DNA of 64,000 nucleotides, taken from Saccharomycopsis fibuligera x Saccharomycopsis cf. fibuligera (Eukaryota; Ascomycota; Saccharomycetes; Ascoideales; Saccharomycopsidaceae). Under the pieces are notes generated by a model, which searched no databases, had not been told where the DNA came from, and saw nothing but the letters and a program-made list of their open reading frames with translations. The position numbers and the translations under genes are program-made. The stretch is from NCBI GenBank assembly GCA_001936135.1, contig CP012810.1, positions 1,054,001-1,118,000 on the forward strand, in the 5' to 3' direction. Positions 1 to 10,919 of this stretch are shown in pieces (position 1 is the first letter of the stretch; every line of letters begins with the position of its first letter).

Positions 1-359
1 TGTATTGACAAAAAATAGTATGAACAAGTGATTAATTAATAGTAAAGTACTGAGCCAATCGGAGTGAGTTTGATTTTTGTTTTTTTTTTTCAAAGCATTG
101 CTAGAATACATCAACGAACCAAACAACCAACGCCGCGCCTCCATAACCAGCAAAAAAAGTCAAACAACAAACATGGAAAAAACAAAAACTATTTTTGTGA
201 TTATTTTTTTTTTCTCTTTCTATTTATTGAGTATTATTATAATGGAATAATTTTTTTTTCGGAAAGGCACGGCCAGCAATAGCAGTAGTGATGATAGTAG
301 TAGTAGTAATGACAATGATAATATAGACAAGGTGCTAAATTTTTAAACAATCAACATGC
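1..359. other. 3' flank of CYC1, no gene seen
   Basis: AT-rich sequence with T runs and a short run of AGTAGT-type trinucleotides just downstream of the cytochrome c stop codon. I see no convincing coding sequence. It probably holds the CYC1 3' end-formation region, and possibly the 3' flank of a gene to the left. Confidence 0.5.
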
Positions 360-885
360 TTATTTGGTGGCCTCGATCAAGTAAGTGATCAAGTCATTTC
401 TGTCCTTGTCTTTCTTAAGACCACCGAAAGCCATCTTGGTACCTGGAATGTACTTCTTTGGGTTGGTCAAGTAGTCAGACATGTTGTCTGGACTCCACTT
501 AACGGCCTTTTTGATGTTGGCGTCGGTGTAAGAGTAGCCTGGGGCTTGACCAGAGACTCTCTCAAAGATACCGTGTAAGTTTGGACCAACTTTGTGTGGA
601 CCACCCTTTTCAACGGTGTGACATTGCAAACATCTAGTTTTGAACAAGTTGGTACCTTTCTTAAGATTTCCTAGAAGCTTGTTAGTATGATATCACAAAA
701 GATATGAAGAGGGCAGTGAGCAGTAGATATTGCTTGCGCTCAAAGTTCAAAGCCCAAAAAAATCCAACGAACGCTCAAGACTTTTCAACGAAGCAACGAA
801 CCAACCACAACCCACGAAAATGGGCAGGCGGACAAACAAACAAACAAACAAGTAAGTAAGACGTACCTTTTTTGAATTCACCCAT
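360..885 (-). CDS. CYC1: Cytochrome c, two exons
   Basis: Mobile electron carrier between complex III and cytochrome oxidase in the mitochondrial intermembrane space. Exon 1 is 885-867 (MGEFKK plus one base) and exon 2 is 670-360; the 196-nt intron (866-671) has donor GTACGT, a TACTAAC branch point and acceptor CTAG. Splicing restores a 109-residue protein, the usual yeast length. Without it the frame starts inside the protein at an LFKTRC stretch with no ATG. The haem-binding CLQCH is at residues 20-24, and the axial Met is in [10 protein letters not shown] (Met86). The N-terminus reads [27 protein letters not shown] lies about 300 bp upstream (1185-1190). The family call is certain; the exon 1 choice is very likely because it fixes both length and frame. 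Confidence 0.95.
671..866 (-). other. CYC1 intron
   Basis: On the minus strand it starts GTACGT and ends TACTAACAAGCTTCTAG, so the branch point sits close to the acceptor. Removing it joins AAAAAAG to GAAATCTTAAG and gives an unbroken cytochrome c frame. Confidence 0.92.
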
Positions 886-1184
886 TGTAGAAGATATGTG
901 TAGTGTATGTGTATGTGTTGATATAAAGTGTAGATATCGAAGAAGAGGAGAAGAAGTGAAAAAGAAGAAAGAGAGAGAAAAAAAAAATAAAAATAAAAAG
1001 TAAAACAAAATAGTGAAAATAAATGAACTCAGGAAACAACATATAAAAAAAAAAAAAAAAAAAAAAGGCAGAGGAAAAATTACGCATTTGGCAGTTGCCG
1101 GATTGTAAATCCGTGCCCTGTGACTGGCTGAGAACGGCGGTGCGGGCTCTTAACTATTATGTATAGTAAGCGAGTCGCTGCTCA

Positions 1185-1190
1185 TATATA
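1185..1190 (-). promoter_or_regulatory. Candidate TATA box for CYC1
   Basis: TATATA about 300 bp upstream of the CYC1 ATG on the minus strand. The longer (TA)n tract at 1842-1882 is too far away to be the obvious choice. Position only; no start-site evidence is available. Confidence 0.4.
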
Positions 1191-1836
1191 GGCAGTTATC
1201 GGGGTGCAACGCAACAATGCGCATGGCGTGGAAATACTGCAATGCAAATAATGACAAAACAACTTAACATGGATGGTCAGGCTGGGGACCTCCATGGGAC
1301 TGGCCGGTGGATACCGTTGCTGGTTGGTTGGTTGGCTTATTAGCTTTTTGGCTGTTGTGTTGTTGTTGTTGTTGTTGTTGTTTTTTTTGTTTTTTTTTCA
1401 TTTTTGCCCCCCGAGGAAATTAAACTTCAGAGTTGCTAGCCATAGCAGTATAGCGAACTAGGTTTTTGCTATAGCATGTACATTAAATCGATCTTGCTAG
1501 AAAATCAGCAATTTAATCAAAGTCAATAAATAAATACATACATACCTTGGCCACTGATCAAACGTTCAGTCTATATATGTATGGCATTTATACACGCCGG
1601 GCTATAAACTATTATGGCAACTCCGAGAAATTTACTTTTTTTCGTTTTTGCCTCTTTGAATTTCAGTTGCGCAAATCTCCGAAGCCAAGTCAAATGAAAA
1701 ACAGTACTCGTCCCACTCGGTCTATATCTATAGATTAGATCTGATAAGATAATGGAGGGAGGAACACTGCGTGCGATATACATGAATACTGCTAAATGAC
1801 CGATGGCTGAGTTACCCAAAGTTAGTGGGGCCAGGT

Positions 1837-1841
<5 letters not shown>

Positions 1842-1882
<41 letters not shown>
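1842..1882. repeat. (TA)n microsatellite, about 41 bp
   Basis: Uninterrupted alternating AT in the CYC1-PDC intergenic region. Self-complementary, so it can form a cruciform. Such tracts usually vary in length between strains. Confidence 0.95.
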
Positions 1883-1887
<5 letters not shown>

Positions 1888-2428
1888 TGCATGCGATCGA
1901 TCGATAATCGAGTACTGTGGCACTAGCTCTGGTTCGTCTGCTATGCTTACAAAGACAAGCAACTATCCTGGGCTACCTTGCCTTGAGACAGCGATGAATG
2001 CTTACGCGGGTCATTCTTGTCTTGATCTGTAGAGTCAACTGGCCCCTGAAATGATTGATTAATTGATTGTCTGAGAGAATACGATGCGTTCTATCTCATG
2101 CACTATGTTAATGCTCGATCAGTGAAAGAAGAAAAAAGTGTTGCAGCATGCAGGCGAATCGCCAAGCATATCTGATCTGTAGTTTTTAACAGCTGAGCGC
2201 ACACAGCCAGCTTTACAAGTATGATTTGAAACAATATACGTAAAAGTATTCATTAATACCTACTACCTAGCTAGCAGGATATAAAACAGGATAAAATCAG
2301 CAATAAGATAATGAAAAGAGAGAGAAAGAGAGAAAAGACAAAAACGAAAATTATTTTTGTTTCCTTTTGGGGAAAGCACTAAAAACAGCATAAAATCATC
2401 AACGGTAGCATCATCAACAAGAAGCAAC

Positions 2429-4168
2429 TTATTTCTTGTTGGTAGCGGCGGTCAATTCGGCTTGCTTAACCAAAGAGGTAGGAGCGTCCATGACTGGGAA
2501 GAACAATTCCACCACTCTGATCTTGTCAGCCTTGGCGAAGGCCTTGTCGTTGAACAACTTCTTGACATCGCCGACGCTCTTGGCCTTGATGGACTCAGAG
2601 GCTTCTGGCAAGGCACCGAAGGTCTTCAACAAGTTTTGGTGGTCCCATGGTTGAATTTCATTGTAGCCGGCTTTTGGACCGTGGATCAACTTTTCAATGG
2701 TGTAACCATTGTTGTTCAAGATGAACAAGTATGGGGTCAAGTTCCATCTGATCATGGTACTGATTTCTTGGACAGTCAACTGCAAGGAGCCGTCACCGAC
2801 AAACAAGAGGACTCTGCGAGGCTTGGCCAATTCGTCGTTAGCAAAAGCAGCACCCAAGGTGGCACCGACGGTGAAACCAATAGAACCCCACAAGACTTGA
2901 GAGATACCAATGGTGTTCTTTGGGAATTTGGTGGAGGCGATACCGAAAGCAGAGGTACCAGTTTCGGTGATGATGATGTCGCCTTCTTGCAACCAGGAGG
3001 ACAATTCGGTCCAAAACCATTTCTGGTTCAATGGGATGGTTTCTGGTTCTTCAGCAGCGGTGTTGGTGAGCTTGACGGAAGGCACTGGGTGAGCAGCGGC
3101 ATCGTAGGACTTGATGGCGGTGTTCAATCTGTCAACCCATTGTTTGTTTTCAACAATCTTCTTGAGCAAGTGTTGCATTTGAACTCCTTGCCAAGTGGCT
3201 CTTCTGACCTTGGTGTAGTCGGAGTGGAATTCGATAATGTTGTTGGTCTTGTAGCCGTAGGTGAAGGAACCGGTGTTGAAGTCAGACATCAAACCACCAA
3301 CGGAGATGACCAAGTCTGTTTTTTCAACGACTTCCTTAACGTCTGGGGAGGTCAAGGAACCAACGTAAACACCACCGAATCTTGGGTGGTTTTCGTCAAC
3401 GGTGGACTTACCCATTGGGGTGACAAAGGTTGGGAACTGGGTCAAGTCAATGAGTTTTTTGGTTTCAGCAGCAACGTCGTGTCTGCCGGCACAAGCGTCA
3501 ACAAGGATGATTGGGTCCTTAGCGTCGGAGATCAATCTGAGGATTTCATTGTAGACTTCTTCTTCGGCATCGGCGTCGTTGGCTGGCAAGCTCAAGTCGA
3601 TTGGGGTTTGAGACAATCTGGCGGAGTCGATTGGCAAGTCAACAAAGTTGGTTGGCAAGGCCAAGTAGACTGGCTTTTGGTTGATGTAAGCGTCTCTGAT
3701 GGCCTTGTCGATGACAGCTGGAGCGTCCTTGATGCTGTTGATGTCGTAAGCTTCAACAGAGATTTCGGCACTCATTCTTTGGAAAACGGTAAAGTCACCG
3801 TTACCCAAAGTGTGGTGAAGCAACAATTTTTGGGATTGAGACTCGGTAGAAGGAACACCGACAATGTGGAGCAAACCAACGTGTTCAGAGTAAGCACCGG
3901 CAATGGCGTTCAAACAGGACAATTCACCGACACCAAAGGTGGTGACCATGGCGGAAAGACGTTTGATTCTGGAGTAACCGTCAGCAGCGTAACCGGCGTT
4001 CAACTCGTTGGCGTTACCGGCCCATCTAAGACCTTCAACATCGTAGATGTAGTCGAGAAGAGCCAAGTTGAAGTCACCTGGAACACCAAAGATGGTGTTG
4101 ACTTCGAGTTGTCTTAATCTTTCGAAAAGATAACGACCCAAGGAGATTTGTGCAGGATAGTTAGCCAT
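2429..4168 (-). CDS. PDC: Pyruvate decarboxylase
   Basis: Thiamine-diphosphate enzyme converting pyruvate to acetaldehyde and CO2 in the cytosol, the first step of ethanol fermentation. The 579-residue frame starts MANYPAQISLGRYLFERL. It shows the N-terminal ThDP region (FGVPGDFN, ELNAGYAADGY), the active-site HH pair in LLHHTLGNG, and the C-terminal ThDP/Mg motif GDGS...NNNGYT. It is slightly longer than the roughly 563 residues of S. cerevisiae Pdc1. Codon use is very strongly biased with no CTG, as in abundant glycolytic genes; this bias leaves a spurious open frame on the other strand. Which PDC paralogue it is cannot be told from one window. Confidence 0.96.
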   Translation of the reverse strand: MANYPAQISLGRYLFERLRQLEVNTIFGVPGDFNLALLDYIYDVEGLRWAGNANELNAGYAADGYSRIKRLSAMVTTFGVGELSCLNAIAGAYSEHVGLLHIVGVPSTESQSQKLLLHHTLGNGDFTVFQRMSAEISVEAYDINSIKDAPAVIDKAIRDAYINQKPVYLALPTNFVDLPIDSARLSQTPIDLSLPANDADAEEEVYNEILRLISDAKDPIILVDACAGRHDVAAETKKLIDLTQFPTFVTPMGKSTVDENHPRFGGVYVGSLTSPDVKEVVEKTDLVISVGGLMSDFNTGSFTYGYKTNNIIEFHSDYTKVRRATWQGVQMQHLLKKIVENKQWVDRLNTAIKSYDAAAHPVPSVKLTNTAAEEPETIPLNQKWFWTELSSWLQEGDIIITETGTSAFGIASTKFPKNTIGISQVLWGSIGFTVGATLGAAFANDELAKPRRVLLFVGDGSLQLTVQEISTMIRWNLTPYLFILNNNGYTIEKLIHGPKAGYNEIQPWDHQNLLKTFGALPEASESIKAKSVGDVKKLFNDKAFAKADKIRVVELFFPVMDAPTSLVKQAELTAATNKK

Positions 4169-4460
4169 TTTTAGTTGAGTTTTGTTGTTGTTATTTTTAA
4201 TTGGAGGAGTGGGGTCTCAAGGGGAGTGAAAAATGTAAAGTATTTTTTTTCAAGCGATGAGATAGATGCAGATGCGATGAGATGAGATGAGATGAGATAT
4301 ACAAAGAAAAAAGTCAATTGAGGAATTTTTTTTTTTTCTGAGATATAGAGAATGTGTGTTTGAGTGTGAGAGATTGTTTGTTAATTGAATAACTGATGAG
4401 GAAAGGAAAAAAGAGGAAAGAGAGAATTTGATACAGCAGAAGGGAGAGGGCCAGCAAGGG

Positions 4461-4468
4461 TATATATA
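4461..4468 (-). promoter_or_regulatory. Candidate TATA box for PDC
   Basis: TATATATA about 295 bp upstream of the PDC ATG and about 30 bp from the long G run. Strong glycolytic promoters in yeasts commonly use a TATA element. Assigned by position only. Confidence 0.45.
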
Positions 4469-4497
4469 CACTTCAGAGCAAGCCAGCGGCAAAGGGA

Positions 4498-4521
4498 GGG
4501 GGGGGGGGGGGGGGGGGGGGG
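4498..4521 (+). repeat. Homopolymer run of 24 G
   Basis: Twenty-four consecutive G on the plus strand (C on the PDC sense strand), just upstream of the PDC TATA candidate. Long enough to form intramolecular G-quadruplexes. The exact length may be affected by sequencing error. Confidence 0.9.
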
Positions 4522-4990
4522 AGCCACCAGGGGACAAGAGGACGAGAAGCGTCAGGGGGTGAGAGGGTGCGTTGTGTGATAGGCCGGGTGCGTGTAGCTG
4601 AGTGCTAGGAGAGTGCAACCACGAGACCGTAAAAAGAAACTAAAAAATAATAGAGAGAGAAAATCGAGAGAGAGAGAGAGACAGAAGACAGACAGAAAGC
4701 AGCCTAGTGGGCAGCTATCAGCCCATGTACAGGTAGTCGAAATCCGAGACTCGTACTATTCCAGTGTGCACCAGAGCCGTCACCTGGTGTCAAAACGCTG
4801 CAGCGCTGCAGCGCTGCAACGCTGCGACAGTGCTACAGTGCTACGGTGCTGCAATAGCCACTACTGCTACACCACCCTTTTTGCTTGCTATGGGACGCCC
4901 CACTGGTAGGGTAGGGCGGTTGGACTATGCTACACTGATGGCGGTGGCGGCATGGTTATATGGAACCCCCGAAAGAACCCCCACCCGGTG

Positions 4991-5016
4991 CTCTCTCTCT
5001 CTCTCTCTCTCTCTCT
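4991..5016 (+). repeat. (CT)13 microsatellite
   Basis: Thirteen CT units in the PDC/SSY1 intergenic region. It resembles a GAGA-type nucleosome-excluding tract, but no function is shown. Confidence 0.95.
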
Positions 5017-5855
5017 GTTTCTCTCAATTTCGAGAGACTGTGCTGTGCTGCTGCTGCTGCAGAAAAAAGACCTGAAAATAAAATAAAAAGAAACGCACAA
5101 AGTTTTTCCGAAGCTCCCAACCAGCACAACTCAACACAATCTCCCAAACAGTGCGTATGCGAATAGTCGGTTAGCCGGCTGACAGCCTCCGGAGAAACTT
5201 TTTGTGTTTTTGTGTTTGGGTCTCCCGCCATAACCATGCCGGTGCTGCGTCGCAGTGCGCCCGATGGCCTGTTACGACATCTCGAGATTCGCTTCTTGTC
5301 TGACTTTCGGCAATAGCCACACAAACTATAGTTTTCTCCCGGAAAAATTTTTTTTTTGCCTTGACTGTCTTGTCTGTCTACTGTTTACTGTTTTACTTCA
5401 GGTTTTCTTTCTTTCTTTTTTTTTTTTCCCTCGGCTTTTGCTCTGCTTCCCATAAATCAGAATCTTCGGCCACCGTTTCCGTTGGCGTTGCGCTCTCGAG
5501 GGGGTCTCTCTCTCTCTCTTCCCCCCCCCCCCCCCAATCCTGCCATCCTAATGGAGAACTCCGGCATCTTGAAACTCTTCTTCTCAAACCTTTTTCCAAA
5601 CTTTCCTCTCTGTCGTTTCCGCCAGTTGCAACATATTGCCACTCGCATCAGTTTCCCTTTCCATGTAAACAGCCGGTATGGCACAACGACAACAGGTGTT
5701 TTCCCTGCTCCAAAAAAGTCACGTAGCACACATACAGCGTCGCTTGCTGATTTCTGATTGCTAATCTTTAACGGTCAGATATCAGATCAGACCAAGCTCA
5801 CAGCACTAGCGCTGCTAGCTGCCAGTGCTCGTTCCTCACTCGCTCACTATCTATA

Positions 5856-5877
5856 GTGCGCGCGCGCGCCCGCGCGC
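5856..5877. repeat. Alternating GC tract (potential Z-DNA)
   Basis: GTGCGCGCGC followed by GCGCCCGCGCGC: alternating purine-pyrimidine with a single break, unusual in a yeast intergenic region. Lies about 600 bp upstream of SSY1. Confidence 0.85.
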
Positions 5878-6467
5878 TTAAGGAGAAAAAGCTTTGACAG
5901 CTATCATCAAGCGATCTATTTTTAAAGTCACATCAGCACATTCTGCACTAACGCCGAAGAGAGCTCAGCTCGTACGAGAAAACGCCACGAAACGCCGCTT
6001 TCTGCTAGGAGCACTACGGGTCGTCAGGTGCGCGCTTGTGCGGGGCTCGCAACGGGAAGAATCCTCCACAAGTGGTGCCGCTTAGCAGTTTCCCGGGGTG
6101 TGCGCAACTGGCTGGCCAGCGGTTATCTTTCTTTCTCTTTCTCTTTCTCCTTCTCCTTCTCTCTCTCGATCTGTGTGATTGGAGAGCGATAACCGCTAGT
6201 GCTGGTGCTAATAGACGATATCAGAAATAGTGCTGCTGCCAGTGTCTGCCTCGCCTCGCCTCGCCTCTTTGCTCTTCGCATTCGTTCTCAGAGAGATACA
6301 CACATACACACATACCACTCCAGCTTTCCTGCTTGCTTGCTTGTTCCATTATACTGTTCCATTATACTATTCCACACCCACAACAACACTTTGTTTCTAT
6401 TTTCATGTCCCTGTCCTTTGCTTACCACACTACTAAACATCCCGCTACAGCTCAATAGTAAGAATCC

Positions 6468-8606
6468 ATGTCTGCCGATACGCCGCCCGCTGCTCCCCGA
6501 ACTGACAACAACACTGATCGTTTCCATAGCCAGAGCTCTTCCATCACTAACGACAAGGTCGAGAGTGTCAGTGCCAGTGTTGGCGCCGGTCCATCCCACG
6601 ACATTTCTACAAATTTGACATTTCATGCAACTAGCCACAGTAGCAGCACCAGCAGCCACCGCAGCCACAATGCTCCCCATCTTCAAGCACTAGCTTCATC
6701 CACCGCAGAGTTGGCAAATGAACAAGCTACTGCAACTAGCGCCATTGCGGATGATTTAACGTCTCAGGAAAACATCAGTGATACATCCACGATAGCCCAT
6801 GGCGAGAATGCCACAACCGCGAGCGGCAACAACAACAACAACAACAACAACAACAACGTCGATACCGCGTTTTCCAACTTGTTTCCTTCTTTCAACTTTA
6901 TCAATTTCCCCACATCCAACCAGAAACAAAAACAAAGCAAAAACATCTCCAACAGTTTGGCAAATGACAACGGCTATGATGATGGTGGTGGTGGTGATTA
7001 TTATGGCTACGATGATTATGGCTACGATGATGACGACTACGACAACAACAACAACGACAACGACGACAACGACGACGACGGTGGCAATGGCAACGGCAAC
7101 GGCAACAGCAATGGCAATGGTAGCGACTACAATAATGGCCAAGATGGCGTTTCTGTTGGCTCCTCGTCTTTAGACTCCAGTCTAGTCAACAGGATGGCTG
7201 ATGATCTATTCGATGGCGACTACAATGTTCGACAGTCTCTCATCAACGTGTCCAATAACCGCAATTTTTACTCAAACTATTATGATATGTTGGTTAAGCG
7301 CCAGAAGCAGAGCAAGACCAAAGCGGCTGGTGCTGGCAGCGCCGGGAAAACAACGGCACTAGATCTAGAAGCAGCAGCTGGTATATCCAGCGATGATAAT
7401 GCAGCCGCGCAGCAGCAAGAGCAAGAGCAGGGAGAATCAGACTTTCAAAAATACATTACCGAATTCAACAAAGAATTCAAAATTGAATCCAAATTGAAAA
7501 AAGTTCTTGAACAGAAAAAAATCGCCAACGATAACCTTAGACGCAAAAATGTAATCAATGTCATCAGTGATGAAAACTATCTAGCGGAAAACTTTTACGT
7601 TCCCGATGACGATGAAGAAGAAATGGACATTTCGGACATGAACAGTCCCACTCATAACAACAACAACAACAATCATGCAGAACCCCAGATGCTATCGAGT
7701 AGCGGCGAAAAAGCGTCCTTGAGGATGAACTTCCTAAGCAAGAAAAGTTTTGCGAGCTTTAACTCAATAAAAAACAATAAAAACAATAGCAGCCCCAAGC
7801 AAACAGACTTTAAGATATCGTCGCCGCTAGCGTCGTCCTCCGTATCAAGGAAAAAGCTAAAGCACAAGGATAGTGCTGGTTTTTTGAAAAATTTGCTAGG
7901 CAAGGATACCCAACCGCAGCAGGGCACCAACAATCCAGAAAAATCCGGCAAGGCCATGAACCAGATCAACCCGTTCAAGTTCAAAATTTATGCTAGCTCA
8001 AGCTCATTAATCAACACCGTGAGCATGGATAACTCGGGCTCTTCCTCGCTCAACATGAACATGAACATAAACAAAAGTCGCATTCCCGTTCCCGTTCCCA
8101 CTCCCGCCACTGACGACGATTTGACATCAATAGCATCTAGCACGAGGACCCAGAATATTGACGGAACCGATAACCGTTTTGGCCGTAACCACGGCCACGG
8201 CCAGAAGTTTGCAACAAACAGAAAAAAACTAGGTCGCGCGTTTGGCATCAAGCAACGCAACAGTCGCTGCCAGCCCACCGCTGCTGAAAATTATACCACA
8301 ATGCGACGTCACGGCCACAGCCACGGACACGGACACGGACACAGCCGTGGAGCAGCAGCTCCAGTGAGGATGATTGAGTTGGATGATTACGGATCATACA
8401 ATGACGGCGACGTGTTTGACGGCAGTGAGTTGAATAGCACGAGCAGCAGCGCAGAGATTCGATCGCCGCACATGGGTATGGGAACTGATGCTAGCTGCTG
8501 CAGTCATGGTGGTACGAGTACGCTAATCAGCAATTGCAAGCACAGAGTTGGGAACATTAGGTATGGGCGTCCAACTGCAATTGGTTGCGGTCCCAGTAGG
8601 GCCAAT

Positions 8607-8641
<35 letters not shown>

Positions 8642-10439
8642 GGCAATCCATCCCAATGTTAACGAGCGCAAAAATGGCTCGTTGCAGAAAAAACTAACAC
8701 AGCGACACTTACAGATGATTGCCCTCTCGGGAACTTTTGGCGTGGGATTGTATTTGAGCGCATCCAAGAATTTTTCCATCAGCGGCCCCTTTGGCGCATT
8801 GTTGGGTTTTGTAATTTCTGGATCCATTGTGCTCTCAACCATGCTCTCGCTATGTGAAATGGTCACCTTCATCCCCCTAGTCGGTGGAGTCTCAGGAATT
8901 GGATCCCGTTTTGTGGATGACGCGTTTGGGTTTGCCGTTGGATTCATTTACTGGATCAACTACACCATCTCCTTGCCTAGCGAAATCACCGCAGGGACAA
9001 TAATGTTGAGCTACTATGACAATATCCAGCTACCGGGCAAAAGCGCCGCTGGCTGGATAACTTTTTTCCTAGCCTGGACGCTACTGGTCAACTTGCTAGA
9101 CGTGCGAGTCTATGGCGAGTTGGAGTTCTTCTTCTCGTTGATCAAGTTGGTTGTTTGTTTTCTTTCGATTCTTTTGAACATTGTCATCAACACCGGCGGC
9201 ATGCCGCCGCAGCACACCTATTACGGCTTCAGGTTTTGGGATAGCGGCCAAAGCGAGCCGTCCAAAGGGCTAACCTATGGCCTTTTTAGACCAACGTTCG
9301 ACTTAACCGACACCGGTACGGGCTCACTAGACGGGATTGGCGGCAATACTGGCCGGTTCCTCAGTCTTTTGATTTCAATATGTATTTCCATGTATGCGTA
9401 CGTTGGCACAGAAATCGTGGTGATTGTTGCTGGTGAAGCCAAACATCCCCGTCGCGCACTACCTTCGGCCACCAATAGAATCTTCTGGCGCATTTTGGTC
9501 TTTTACATATTGGCAATCTTCTGCGTTGGTCTCAACTTCTACTCGGGAGACCCGCGGTTGCTAAGGTACAGAACAGTTAGCAAGCCCACTGCGAAAAACA
9601 CCACCGCTATCGAAACCTCGATAATCAAGTTGTTTGGCGGCCAAGCGTGCTCCAAGCTGACCAGGAACCAAGACAGGCTATCCCAGTTCAAGGGACTATA
9701 CAACGGTAACCAAAGCCCCTGGATAATCGCATTGCAGAACGCCAGGCAGTGCTCGCTATCAGCGGTCTTCAACGGACTATTTGTGGTGTTTGCCTTGAGC
9801 GCAGGATCAAGCCAGCTTTACGCCTCGAGCCGAACCTTGTACCAGATGTCAGTGGAGGGTAAAGCGCCATCGGTTTTTGCCAAATGCTCCAAGCAAGGGG
9901 TCCCCTATGTGGCGGTGTTGTTTTCGGGAATGTTTGGCGCATTGGCATACTTGTGCATCAATAACGATTCCAACTACGTGTTCCAAAGACTAATGACAAT
10001 CTGCTCAACTAGCGGCGAGATTGTCTGGGCATGCATGTGCTTGGCCTTCATTAGGTACTATTACGGCTTGAAGCAGCGAACCGACTTGATTAGCAGAAGT
10101 TCTCCAGCATTTCCGTACAAGGCGCCCTTGCAGCCATATTTGGCCTACTTTGGGCTAATTGGGGGCATCGTGGTGGTTTTGTCCACGGGAATTACTGTTT
10201 TCTTCAACGATTACTGGAGCGCAGAGTTTTTCGTGACTAGCTATGGCGCGTTGATTTTGTTTATTTGCTCGTACTTTATCTACAAGTTTGTCAAGGGGAC
10301 CAAAATCTTGAAGATTGACCAGATTCAGTTGGACGTGGGGCGCAAGGAAAACGATAAGATCATTTGGGAGGAGACCAAGGCGTACTCCTCCAATTTGAAG
10401 GAGAAGTTTATGAAGACATTGGAGGTGTTGTTTGGTTGA
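6468..10439 (+). CDS. SSY1: SPS amino-acid sensor Ssy1, long N-terminus
   Basis: Plasma-membrane sensor of external amino acids. It belongs to the amino-acid permease family but signals through Ptr3 and Ssy5 to activate the Stp1/Stp2 transcription factors. The permease core starts near residue 738 (LTQRHLQMIALSGTFGVGLY) and runs through about 12 TM segments. It shares with S. cerevisiae Ssy1 the stretches NLLDV, FRYWDS-like FRFWDSG, YGLFRPTFDL, YSGDPRLL and SPWIIALQN, and the Ssy1-type soluble C-terminus. At 1323 residues it is far longer than the roughly 850 of the S. cerevisiae protein. The extra length is an N-terminal cytosolic tail with polyN near 120-130, an N/D/G-rich region near 165-225, a His/Gly repeat near 613-628 and polyD near 713-724. 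The start is the first ATG; an internal start cannot be excluded. Codon use is GC-richer than in genes further right. Confidence 0.92.
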
Positions 10440-10872
10440 AACGTCACTCGCCCCCTTGGTTTCATTTGTTTTGTTTTGTTTTGTTTGTTTGTTTGTTTGT
10501 TTGTTTGTTTTTTTGCTTTATTTCTCTGTTTCTCAGCTTTTTTTTTCAGTTCATGTCGTTTTTGATGTTTCGTATTCAAGATGCCTTTTTACTTCTTGCT
10601 AGTTTTACTTTTTTTTTTTTTTCTTTGAACTTCCTGCCTCTGTTCTACTGCATTTTTTGTTCTCTTACCTCATTTTTCATTTGTTCTTCCCTGCCAGTTC
10701 TAATCTTTGGACTTTTTGCGTTTGTTTGTTTGTTTGTTTTTTTGGTTTTTACTCGCTACACCCACTCATTCTTTGGTCTCTAAGTTTGGCTCTTCACATA
10801 ATATTGACCGTCTACACGTTGACTATCAGAAAGCTATTTCTCTACTTTGATGCACACAAAGGTAACTTTTCG

Positions 10873-10919
<47 letters not shown>

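Larger units (their letters stand above)
886..2428. other. Intergenic: CYC1 promoter and PDC 3' flank
   Basis: About 1.5 kb without a gene. It contains an A-rich leader next to CYC1, a T/G-rich stretch near 1360-1400, a 41-bp TA dinucleotide tract, and an AT-rich region towards the PDC stop codon. Short open frames here (for example 1571-1885 minus) are made of repeat-encoded residues and look non-coding. Confidence 0.6.
4169..6467. other. 2.3 kb divergent intergenic region, PDC / SSY1
   Basis: Shared upstream region of PDC (minus) and SSY1 (plus), with no convincing gene. It is crowded with simple sequence: GATGA repeats near 4256-4290, a 24-nt G run, degenerate CGCTGCA units near 4795-4857, (CT)13, a 15-nt C run at 5521-5535, a GC-alternating tract at 5856-5877, and pyrimidine-rich sequence just before SSY1. 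The many short open frames follow these repeats and change with phase, so I treat them as non-coding. Confidence 0.6.

Noticed and set aside
775-1087. Phe/Ser-rich frames upstream of CYC1
   Set aside because: T-run encoded; they overlap CYC1 exon 1 and its leader.
2357-4117. 586-codon open frame antisense to pyruvate decarboxylase
   Set aside because: It mirrors PDC exactly and exists because of the extreme codon bias of PDC. Its protein is repetitive in Val/Gly/Asp and shows no domain.
4250-5757. Multiple overlapping 65-120-codon frames between PDC and SSY1
   Set aside because: They follow CT, GA, G and C repeats in several phases on both strands, with no recognisable family.
6756-7142. 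Val/Ile-rich open frame antisense to the SSY1 N-terminal tail
   Set aside because: Produced by the complement of the AAC/GAC repeats; no protein character.
8504-8947. 147-codon frame antisense to the SSY1 permease core
   Set aside because: Shadow of the real gene; Ser and Pro runs come from the polyD region.
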